A stretch of DNA of 15,307 nt from Oscillibacter sp. Lineage in GTDB: Bacteria; Bacillota; Clostridia; Oscillospirales; Oscillospiraceae. Under the pieces are notes generated by a model. That model made no database searches. It saw only the letters and a list, made by a program, of their open reading frames with translations, and was not told where the DNA came from. The stretch lies in the NCBI GenBank assembly GCA_003487665.1, contig DNFA01000028.1, positions 4,314 to 19,620 of the forward strand. The letters are read 5' to 3'. The position numbers and the translations under genes were made by a program. This document shows, in pieces, positions 7,720 to 13,222 of this stretch (its first letter is position 1; the number at the start of each line of letters is the position of its first letter).

Positions 7720-8247
7720 ATGGCTGATAACGCAAAGTGGTATGTAGCACATACCTATTCCGGCTATGAAAACGCGGTCAAGGCCGCCATCGAGAAGTCC
7801 GTCGTCAACCGCGGCATGGAGGACATGATCCACAAGATCGAGATCCCTCTGGAGACGGTGACGGAGGTGACGGAGACGGGCGTGATGAAGGAAGTCCAGC
7901 GGAAGGTATTCCCCGGCTACGTCCTCATCAAAATGGTCATGACCGACGATACCTGGCATCTGATCCGCAACATCCGCGGCGTCACCGGCTTCGTGGGCGA
8001 GGCAAACAAGGCCATCCCCCTGACCGAGGACGAGGTGGCGGCGCTGGGCGTGGAGAAGCGCGAGATCGTCGTGCTGTACCACGTGGGCGACACGGTGCGC
8101 ATCACCGAGGGCCCGCTGTCCAGCTTCACCGGCACGGTGGAGGAGATCGAGCCGGAGAAGAACAGGGTGCGCGTGGTCGTATCCATGTTCGGACGCGAAA
8201 CACCTGTTGATCTCGAGCTGGATCAGGTCGAGGTCAGCGCCAACTGA
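7720..8247 (+). CDS. nusG: Transcription termination/antitermination factor NusG
   Basis: NusG binds the clamp of RNA polymerase and modulates pausing and termination. The 175-aa protein has the NGN domain at the front (KWYVAHTYSGYENAV, then KVFPGYVLIKM and RGVTGFVG) and a KOW domain from about residue 121 (VGDTVRITEGPLSSFTGTV). Length and domains are normal. It starts 11 nt after the secE stop with a modest binding site (GAGG and GGGAG upstream), so coupling to secE translation is likely. rplK follows after a 122-nt leader. Confidence 0.97.
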   Translation: MADNAKWYVAHTYSGYENAVKAAIEKSVVNRGMEDMIHKIEIPLETVTEVTETGVMKEVQRKVFPGYVLIKMVMTDDTWHLIRNIRGVTGFVGEANKAIPLTEDEVAALGVEKREIVVLYHVGDTVRITEGPLSSFTGTVEEIEPEKNRVRVVVSMFGRETPVDLELDQVEVSAN

Positions 8248-8288
8248 GCGCGCCGACAGGACGCGCCTGCCGGAGCTTTCCGGCGCAA

Positions 8289-8344
8289 GTGGGAGAGACG
8301 CTGCGCGTCTCGCCAAGCGGCAACTGTATCCCCGCCGCTACCAC
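8289..8344 (+). promoter_or_regulatory. Probable L1-binding operator in the rplK leader
   Basis: GTGGGA at 8289-8294 and TACCAC at 8339-8344 enclose two hairpins: a 7-bp stem GAGACGC/GCGTCTC (8295-8301/8305-8311) and GCGG/CCGC (8317-8320/8335-8338). A GTGGGAG...TACCAC frame upstream of rplK is the known L1 binding site, a mimic of its 23S rRNA site, through which L1 represses translation of rplK-rplA. It ends just upstream of the GGAGG before rplK. Another hairpin, GCCGGA/TCCGGC (8269-8274/8279-8284), stands before it. Confidence 0.7.
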
Positions 8345-8369
8345 ATTATATTGAAGGAGGTGCCTACGA

Positions 8370-8795
8370 ATGGCACAGAAAGTCGTTGGATACGTAAAAC
8401 TGCAGATCCCCGCGGGCAAAGCAACTCCCGCACCTCCCGTTGGCCCCGCTCTGGGTCAGCACGGCATCAACATCGCTGCCTTTACCAAGGAGTTCAACGA
8501 GCGCACCAAGAATGACATGGGCCTGATCATCCCCGTGGTCATCACCGTGTACGCTGACCGCTCCTTTAGCTTTGTCACCAAGACCCCTCCCGCGGCTGTC
8601 CTCATCAAGAAGGAGTGCAACATTGAGTCCGGTTCCGGCGTTCCCAACAAGGAGAAGGTCGCCACCATTTCCAAGGCCTCCATTCAGAAGATCGCCGAGC
8701 TGAAGATGCGCGACCTGAACGCCGCGTCTCTGGAAGCCGCCATGAGCATGATCGCCGGTACCGCCCGCTCCATGGGCGTCGTGGTCGGCGAGTAA
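8370..8795 (+). CDS. rplK: 50S ribosomal protein L11
   Basis: L11 (141 aa, the standard length) binds the GTPase-associated region of 23S rRNA together with L10-L12. The N-terminal domain shows the conserved IPAGKATPAPPVGPALGQHG with the proline-rich hinge, and the C-terminal RNA-binding domain includes GSGVPNKEKVATIS and the ending ARSMGVVV. A GAAGGAGGTG site stands upstream of the ATG. rplA follows after 14 nt, and the two are presumably controlled together through the L1 operator in the leader. Confidence 0.98.
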   Translation: MAQKVVGYVKLQIPAGKATPAPPVGPALGQHGINIAAFTKEFNERTKNDMGLIIPVVITVYADRSFSFVTKTPPAAVLIKKECNIESGSGVPNKEKVATISKASIQKIAELKMRDLNAASLEAAMSMIAGTARSMGVVVGE

Positions 8796-8809
8796 GGAGG
8801 GTGTAAGAA

Positions 8810-9502
8810 ATGTTTAGAGGTAAGAAATATCAAGAGAGCGCCAAGCAGATCGACAAGGCCATGCTGTATGACCCCAAGGAGGGTATGGAGCTGATCTGCA
8901 AGACCGCTTCCGCCAAGTTCGACGAGACCGTGGAGCTGCACGTCAAGCTGGGCGTGGACTCCCGTCATGCTGACCAGCAGGTGCGCGGCGCCATCGTGCT
9001 GCCCAACGGCACCGGCAAGTCCGTCCGCGTTCTGGTGTTCGCCAAGGGCGACAAGGCCGAGGCTGCCAAGGCCGCCGGCGCTGACTACGTGGGCGAGATG
9101 GATCTGGTCGAGAAGATCCAGAAGGAGAACTGGTTTGACTTCGACGTGGTCGTCGCCACTCCCGATATGATGGGCGTCGTCGGCCGTCTGGGTAAGGTTC
9201 TGGGTCCCAAGGGTCTGATGCCCTCCCCCAAGTCCGGCACCGTGACTCCCGATGCTGCCAAGGCCGTTATGGAAGCTAAGGCCGGTAAGGTCGAGTACCG
9301 TCTGGACAAGACCAACATCATCCACTGCCCCATCGGCAAGGTTTCCTTCGGTGCTGACAAGCTGTTTGAGAACTATTCCGCTCTCATCGGCGCCATCATC
9401 AAGGCCAAGCCCGCCGCTGCCAAGGGTCAGTATATCAAGTCCTGCGTGGCTGCTTCCACCATGGGCCCCGGCGTGAAGATGAACGCCAACAAGCAGCTGT
9501 GA
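8810..9502 (+). CDS. rplA: 50S ribosomal protein L1
   Basis: L1 (230 aa, normal length) forms the mobile stalk at the E site and represses its own operon. Recognisable segments are GTGKSVRVLVFAKGDKA, ATPDMMGVVGRLGKVLGPKG with the conserved LMPSPKSGTVT, and the C-terminal MGPGVKMN. An AAGGAGGGTG site precedes the ATG. No T-rich terminator is seen right after the stop; the following 220 nt hold other hairpins, and rplJ then has a new promoter. Confidence 0.98.
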   Translation: MFRGKKYQESAKQIDKAMLYDPKEGMELICKTASAKFDETVELHVKLGVDSRHADQQVRGAIVLPNGTGKSVRVLVFAKGDKAEAAKAAGADYVGEMDLVEKIQKENWFDFDVVVATPDMMGVVGRLGKVLGPKGLMPSPKSGTVTPDAAKAVMEAKAGKVEYRLDKTNIIHCPIGKVSFGADKLFENYSALIGAIIKAKPAAAKGQYIKSCVAASTMGPGVKMNANKQL

Positions 9503-9725
9503 TTTTTGTGGGGGTCGGCGGTATAGCCACCGATACGCACCCCGCCGGCATGTTTTCCGCCCTGCCGCGTTAAAGGCTTTTGAAATACACAAAGTATTCC
9601 TGCAAGCCTTTGCCTTGCATGGCGAAGAATCTGCCTGTCGGTCTGCATATCGGCTTCTATCCCTTGACCCCGCGATGTCCTCGGGAAAGACCGGGGACAG
9701 ACGTGAAAATATTGTTATCTTGGGC
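9503..9725 (+). other. Noncoding, hairpin-rich stretch between rplA and the rplJ promoter
   Basis: I see no convincing gene. Structures include GGGGT/ACCCC near the start; a two-tier hairpin of AAAGGCTT and AAGCCTTT around 9571-9612 with an inner AATAC/GTATT stem; TGCAAG/CTTGCA at about 9600-9619; and a strong hairpin GTCCTCGG/CCGGGGAC (9677-9684/9691-9698, loop GAAAGA). None has a proper T-tract, so a classical terminator for rplK-rplA is not obvious. It could be a long 3' untranslated region with processing sites, or a structured RNA. Neither is proven. Confidence 0.4.
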
Positions 9726-9754
9726 TTGACAAGCTGTGAAGCTCTGGATATAAT
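9726..9754 (+). promoter_or_regulatory. Perfect-consensus sigma-A promoter of rplJ-rplL
   Basis: TTGACA (9726-9731), 17-bp spacer, TATAAT (9749-9754): all 12 consensus bases. Transcription should begin near 9761, so the transcript starts directly with the L10 leader. Such strength fits L12, which is needed in several copies per ribosome. Confidence 0.93.
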
Positions 9755-9764
9755 ATTGGTTGCG

Positions 9765-9873
9765 TTCCAAAGACAGCAGGTGGCGTCAGCCGTAAGTCCT
9801 GCCGAGGATGGCAAATCATTCTGATTGCTTTTACCGTCCTCATGTCCTTTGGCATGAGGACGGTTTCCTTTTT
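9765..9873 (+). promoter_or_regulatory. Ribosomal protein L10 leader with terminator (autogenous attenuator)
   Basis: The L10-leader core is visible: AAGACAGCAGG, then GCAGG (9776-9780) pairing with CCTGC (9798-9802) around an inner GGC/GCC stem (9782-9784/9789-9791), then CCGAGG. A further stem GCAA-TCA/TGA-TTGC (9811-9828) follows. It ends in a 12-bp intrinsic terminator, arms 9833-9844 and 9853-9864, with the tail TTCCTTTTT. In Firmicutes the L10(L12)4 complex binds this leader and limits rplJ-rplL expression. The family assignment is by eye and fits position and motifs well. Confidence 0.87.
9833..9873 (+). terminator. Intrinsic terminator in the L10 leader
   Basis: A perfect 12-bp stem (9833-9844 with 9853-9864), an 8-nt loop, and the tail TTTCCTTTTT to 9873. 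It lies before the gene, so it must be conditional. The GGAGGTGA site for rplJ is just downstream. Confidence 0.87.
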
Positions 9874-9911
9874 GAACGCACCGACAATTCTAACGGAGGT
9901 GAAATCAAAGA

Positions 9912-10421
9912 ATGCCCAACGCAAAGGTTCTGTCTGAAAAGCAGGCGATCGTGGCGGCGTTGACCGACAAGCTGCAGAATGCGGCTGCCGGCATCATCGT
10001 TGATTACAAGGGCATCACCGTGGCGGAGGATACCGAGCTGCGTGCTGAGTGCCGTAAGAACAACATTGAATACGCTGTCATCAAGAACACCCTGCTGCGT
10101 TTCGCTTTCAACAACTGCGGTCTGAACGAACTGGACGATCAGCTCAACGGTACCACTTCTCTGGCTATCTGCGCTGATGATCCCGTCGCTCCCGCTCGCG
10201 TGATGGCGGACTACGCTAAGAAGCTGAAGGACAAGTTCGAGATCAAGGGCGGCTTCATGGAAGGCAAGGTCGTCTCCATGGACACCGTGAACGCTCTCGC
10301 GTCCATCCCCGCGCTGCCCGTGCTGCAGGCTCAGGTTCTGGGTACCATGCTGGCTCCCATTTCCGCTCTGGCTTGCGTGCTGAAGCAGATCGCCGAGAAA
10401 GACGGCGCGGCTGCCGAGTAA
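9912..10421 (+). CDS. rplJ: 50S ribosomal protein L10
   Basis: L10 (169 aa) anchors the L12 dimers at the base of the ribosomal stalk. The start MPNAKVLSEKQAIVAAL, the GIIVDYKGITVAEDTELR segment, the NTLLRFA region and a C-terminal helix (AQVLGTMLAPISALACVLKQI) that carries L12 dimers fit the family. GGAGGTGA lies about 8 nt before the ATG. It is regulated through the L10 leader upstream. rplL follows after 76 nt that include a small hairpin, GCGGG/CCCGC at 10440-10455. Confidence 0.97.
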   Translation: MPNAKVLSEKQAIVAALTDKLQNAAAGIIVDYKGITVAEDTELRAECRKNNIEYAVIKNTLLRFAFNNCGLNELDDQLNGTTSLAICADDPVAPARVMADYAKKLKDKFEIKGGFMEGKVVSMDTVNALASIPALPVLQAQVLGTMLAPISALACVLKQIAEKDGAAAE

Positions 10422-10497
10422 TTCGACGCCGGTTCCCCTGCGGGTGGATGCCCGCCACATAACTTTACAAAAATCTCAAAAATAGGAGGCTATCACA

Positions 10498-10869
10498 ATG
10501 TCTGAGAAGATTACTGCTATGATCGAAGAGATCAAGGGTTTGACCGTCCTGGAGCTGTCCGAGCTGGTGCACGCTCTGGAGGAGGAGTTCGGCGTTTCCG
10601 CCGCTGCCATGGCTGCTCCCGCTGCCGGCGCTGCTGCTCCCGCTGCTGAGGAGAAGACCGAGTTCGACGTGGTTCTGGCTGGCTTCGATGCCGCTCAGAA
10701 GATCAAGGTCATCAAGGTCGTCCGCGAGATCACCGGTCTGGGTCTGGCCGAGGCCAAGGCTGCCGTCGAGGGCGTGCCCCACACCCTGAAGGAAGGCCTG
10801 TCCAAGGACGATGCCGAGGCTATGAAGAAGCAGATCGAGGAAGTCGGCGGCAAGGTCGAGCTGAAGTAA
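10498..10869 (+). CDS. rplL: 50S ribosomal protein L7/L12
   Basis: The stalk protein that recruits translation factors, 123 aa. N-terminal dimerisation helices (about 1-33, KITAMIEEIKGLTVLELSELV), an alanine-rich hinge (about 35-53), and the C-terminal domain with the conserved KIKVIKVVREITGLGLAEAK and the ending GGKVELK. AGGAGG (10483-10488) lies 9 nt before the ATG. It is the last gene of this unit: a strong terminator follows instead of the rpoB gene that stands here in most bacteria. Confidence 0.98.
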   Translation: MSEKITAMIEEIKGLTVLELSELVHALEEEFGVSAAAMAAPAAGAAAPAAEEKTEFDVVLAGFDAAQKIKVIKVVREITGLGLAEAKAAVEGVPHTLKEGLSKDDAEAMKKQIEEVGGKVELK

Positions 10870-10892
10870 GTTTCTTACACGCTTATGCAGTA

Positions 10893-10926
10893 TAAAAAGA
10901 GAGACGCGTCAGCGTCTCTCTTTTTT
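10893..10926 (+). terminator. Intrinsic terminator after rplL
   Basis: Arms AGAGAGACGC (10898-10907) and GCGTCTCTCT (10912-10921), loop GTCA, T-tract to 10926; A's before the stem extend the pairing with the T's. It closes the rplJ-rplL unit about 70 nt before the serpin gene. Confidence 0.94.
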
Positions 10927-10994
10927 GCGCTTTTCCGGAACCAACGGCAGGAAAGCTGCGTCTAAAAGGTAAATGGGAAAAGGAGGAAGCGTGT

Positions 10995-12362
10995 ATGAAA
11001 CGATGGAAGGCGGCGGCCTGCGCGGTGCTGGCGGGACTGATGCTGGCGGGCTGCGCCGTACAGCCCCGGACGGATGACAAGCAGGGGGGAGGCACTGCCG
11101 TGGATCTGACGCAATATGTTGTCAGGGAGGCGGCGTACCCAGCCTATCCCAAGGAGCCGCGGTTTGAGGACTACTTCGATGAAAACGGTGAGGGCGACTG
11201 GGACGCCTACGACGCGGCATACACCGAGTACCGGGAGGCGCTGCAAAAGCTGGGCAAGCTGGATGCGGAGCCGGACGGCGGCGCGGTGTTGGCCTTTGCG
11301 GACAGGACGCTGGGCAAGATCTTCGCCGACAGCGAGAACCGGGTGTACTCGCCCATCAGCCTGTATGTGGCGCTCAGTATGCTGACGGAGATGACGGCAG
11401 GGGAGACGAAGCAGCAGGTGATGGAGCTGCTGGGCGCGGCTGACAGCGAGACGCTGCGGCAGACGGTGCGCGACCTGTGGATGAGCGTGTATCTGGACGA
11501 CGGGCGGTCGGTGTGCCGTCTGGCCAACGGCGCGTTCCTGCGGGAGAACGCTGACGTGAAGCAGGAGGCCGTGGACGCGTTGGCGGACTGGTATTATGCG
11601 TCCTCCTACCGGGTGCCCATGGGCACGGCGGCGGCGGACGAGGCCATCGCCGGTTGGCTGAACCAGAACACCGGCGGGCTGCTGTCCCAGGAGACGCGGG
11701 AAATTCAGACCGAAGTGGACAATCTGCTGCGGCTGTACAACACCATATATTATAAGTCCAGCTGGCAGGACGCCTTCGAGAGCAGTCAGACGAAGCAGGA
11801 CACGTTCACCGCCGCCAACGGCGCGAAGCAGAAAACGGAGTTTATGCACCGGACGGAGAGCGGCAGCTATCGGAAGGGTGACGGCTACACCGCCGCGCCC
11901 CGGTCGCTGAACTATGGCCGCATGGTGTTCGTGCTGCCGGATGAGGGCGTGACGCCGGAGAGCCTGCTGCAGCGGCAGGGGTTCCTGGCGGAGTTGACCG
12001 GGGACTACAACGCCGCAGAGCTGGTGTGGTCGGTGCCCAAGTTCGATGTGAAGTCCTCCACGGGGCTGGACGGGGTGCTGCAAGCGCTGGGCGTGACGGA
12101 CGCTTTTGACGGGACAAAGGCGGACTTTACGCCGCTGACCGACAACGGCGCGGCGGTGGACAGCGTCATGCAGGCGGCGCGGGTGAAGATCGACGAGGAC
12201 GGCGTGGAGGCCGCGGCGTATACGGAGCTGGTCTGCGCGGACTCGGCCATGATGGAAGTGCCGCCCACCGTGGAGATGGAGTTGGATCGGCCGTTCCTGT
12301 TCGTGATTTTCGACTACAACAATGTGCCGCTGTTTGTGGGCACGGTGAATACGGTGGCGTGA
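10995..12362 (+). CDS. Serpin-family protease inhibitor, predicted lipoprotein
   Basis: The 455-aa product begins with a signal peptide and the lipobox LAGC (Cys20), so it should be lipid-anchored on the outer face of the membrane. Residues ~21-90 form an acidic, Tyr/Pro-rich linker. The serpin fold follows: NRVYSPISLYVALSML (115-130), IAGWLNQNTGGLL (218-230), YKSSWQDAF, VFVLPDE, and VPKFDVKSS with LGVTDAF. The hinge of the reactive centre loop, EDGVEAAAYT (401-410), has a small residue (Val404) at P14 and alanines after it, as in inhibitory serpins. Counting from the hinge puts P1 at Ser417; counting back from Pro-Pro (423-424) puts it at Met420. Serpins of gut bacteria are known to inhibit host serine proteases such as elastase. 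AAAAGGAGG lies 8 nt before the ATG. I see no clear promoter before it; transcription may come from read-through. Confidence 0.92.
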   Translation: MKRWKAAACAVLAGLMLAGCAVQPRTDDKQGGGTAVDLTQYVVREAAYPAYPKEPRFEDYFDENGEGDWDAYDAAYTEYREALQKLGKLDAEPDGGAVLAFADRTLGKIFADSENRVYSPISLYVALSMLTEMTAGETKQQVMELLGAADSETLRQTVRDLWMSVYLDDGRSVCRLANGAFLRENADVKQEAVDALADWYYASSYRVPMGTAAADEAIAGWLNQNTGGLLSQETREIQTEVDNLLRLYNTIYYKSSWQDAFESSQTKQDTFTAANGAKQKTEFMHRTESGSYRKGDGYTAAPRSLNYGRMVFVLPDEGVTPESLLQRQGFLAELTGDYNAAELVWSVPKFDVKSSTGLDGVLQALGVTDAFDGTKADFTPLTDNGAAVDSVMQAARVKIDEDGVEAAAYTELVCADSAMMEVPPTVEMELDRPFLFVIFDYNNVPLFVGTVNTVA

Positions 12363-12424
12363 AACTTTAAAAAGCGACCGGCAAAAGCTATAAAAATACC
12401 CGAAAAAATTTGTATAGGAAATAG
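12363..12424 (+). other. A+T-rich spacer after the serpin gene
   Basis: An A-rich run with no gene, strong hairpin or clear promoter. It leads directly into the serpin terminator. Confidence 0.5.
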
Positions 12425-12453
12425 AAAAATCCCCTTGACATAAGGGGATTTTT
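12425..12453 (+). terminator. Intrinsic terminator of the serpin gene, overlapping the next promoter
   Basis: Arms AAAAATCCCCTT (12425-12436) and AAGGGGATTTTT (12442-12453) form a perfect 12-bp stem with a 5-nt loop (GACAT), ending in T5. The top of the hairpin (12435-12440) reads TTGACA, the -35 box of the promoter that follows. Confidence 0.9.
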
Positions 12454-12463
12454 CCTTTATTAT
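12435..12463 (+). promoter_or_regulatory. Sigma-A promoter of the S10 operon
   Basis: TTGACA (12435-12440), 17-bp spacer, TATTAT (12458-12463): 11 of 12 consensus bases. The start would be near 12470, about 285 nt before rpsJ. The -35 box is the apex of the serpin terminator and the spacer is mostly that terminator's 3' arm. Confidence 0.85.
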
Positions 12464-12469
12464 ATGTGG

Positions 12470-12650
12470 GTACGCGCGCGAAGGGTACTGCACACCCGGA
12501 GGCGTTTGCAACTGCGATGAACCGGGAGATTGCTCCGCAAGGAGGTAACTTCCGGGGAGTATGTCCGATAATCGGGCGGCTGAGAGATTTCTGTTCGTCG
12601 GCGTAGATCGCCGCGCCAGAAGGACACCGGCCTGATCGCCGGTGTTTCTT
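12470..12650 (+). promoter_or_regulatory. S10-operon leader RNA, probable attenuator
   Basis: Successive hairpins fill this untranslated stretch. The arm 12522-12528 (CCGGGAG) pairs with 12549-12555, enclosing CTCC/GGAG (12533-12536/12541-12544) closed by a GCAA tetraloop. CCGA/TCGG follows at 12565-12575. Then TTCTG/CAGAA (12589-12593/12617-12621) encloses CGGCG/CGCCG (12599-12603/12609-12613). Last comes a terminator-like hairpin, 12624-12631 with 12638-12645, tail TTCTT. GATCGCCG occurs twice (12606-12613 and 12634-12641), so CGGCG at 12599-12603 could pair with either copy and open the terminator. Regulation of this operon by L4 is known in enterobacteria; a similar role here is inferred. 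Confidence 0.6.
12624..12650 (+). terminator. Terminator-like hairpin in the S10-operon leader
   Basis: Perfect 8-bp stem ACACCGGC (12624-12631) / GCCGGTGT (12638-12645), 6-nt loop, followed by TTCTT. The tail is short, so termination is probably partial or conditional. Downstream, a stem ACGGCG/CGCCGT lies in the remaining ~105 nt before rpsJ. Confidence 0.55.
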
Positions 12651-12755
12651 ATGAGCCGGAATGATACGCACGGAACGGCGTATAAGAAATTTCCCGCCGT
12701 ACGGCATTGGTCAAAGCAACAAAAACCGTACGAATTTTATGGAGGAACAAACCAA

Positions 12756-13064
12756 ATGGCAAAAGAAATGATCCGCATTCGTCTGAAGGCCTATGACCAC
12801 CAGGTCATCGACCAGTCCGCAGAGAAGATCGTCGAGACCGCCAAGCGCACCGGCGCTTCCGTGTCCGGCCCCATCCCTCTGCCCACCAAGAAAGAGATCG
12901 TCACCATCCTGCGCGCTACCCACAAGTATAAGGACAGCCGTGAGCAGTTCGAGCGCCGCACCCACAAGAGACTGATCGACATCACCAACTCCACCCCCAA
13001 GACCGTGGAGGCGCTGATGGCTCTGGATCTGCCCGCCGGTGTGGAGATCGAGATCAAGCTGTAA
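12756..13064 (+). CDS. rpsJ: 30S ribosomal protein S10 (NusE)
   Basis: S10 is a head protein of the small subunit and, as NusE, a partner of NusG and NusB in transcription. The 102-aa product starts MAKEMIRIRLKAYDHQVID and has the conserved SGPIPLPTKKEI and RTHKRLIDI segments. I start it at ATG 12756, with GGAGG at 12741-12745; the open frame further upstream lies in the leader. First gene of the S10 operon. The rplC gene follows only after a 158-nt structured spacer, longer than usual. Confidence 0.98.
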   Translation: MAKEMIRIRLKAYDHQVIDQSAEKIVETAKRTGASVSGPIPLPTKKEIVTILRATHKYKDSREQFERRTHKRLIDITNSTPKTVEALMALDLPAGVEIEIKL

Positions 13065-13222
13065 ACACCTTATATAATACCCCCGCAAACGAATTTGCTT
13101 GCTACCCAGCCGGAGCGCTAACTTGCGTGAGGCGTTCCGGGGGTTACGTCGGCAGAGCAAGCGGCTTCTACCCAATGGAAGTTGAATCTATGTCGACCAA
13201 TAACCTTTAAGGAGGATCATAC
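13065..13222 (+). promoter_or_regulatory. Structured spacer between rpsJ and rplC
   Basis: A short hairpin GCAAA/TTTGC with a CGAA loop (13085-13089/13094-13098) stands beside a 9-bp hairpin (13110-13118 with 13132-13140, one G-U pair, 13-nt loop). CCC (13082-13084) pairing with GGG (13141-13143) can close both. As an alternative, GCTTGC (13097-13102) pairs with GCAAGC (13157-13162), which breaks the first hairpin. The motif CTACCCA occurs twice (13102-13109 area and 13168-13174 area). No T-tract is seen, so it is not a terminator. It may be a translational control element or an RNA processing site. Confidence 0.5.

Noticed and set aside
9615..9824. Small + strand frame (69 codons) across the rplJ promoter
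   Set aside because: It overlaps the consensus promoter and the L10 leader, has no ribosome binding site and no recognisable product.
10962..12707. 581-codon frame on the - strand opposite the serpin
   Set aside because: It passes through the S10 promoter, the serpin terminator and the leader, has an Arg/His/Leu-rich composition and no domain.
13073..13078. TATAAT after rpsJ as a possible internal promoter for rplC
   Set aside because: At 16-18 bp upstream there is no -35-like hexamer, and no extended -10 TG. Kept only as a low-grade possibility.
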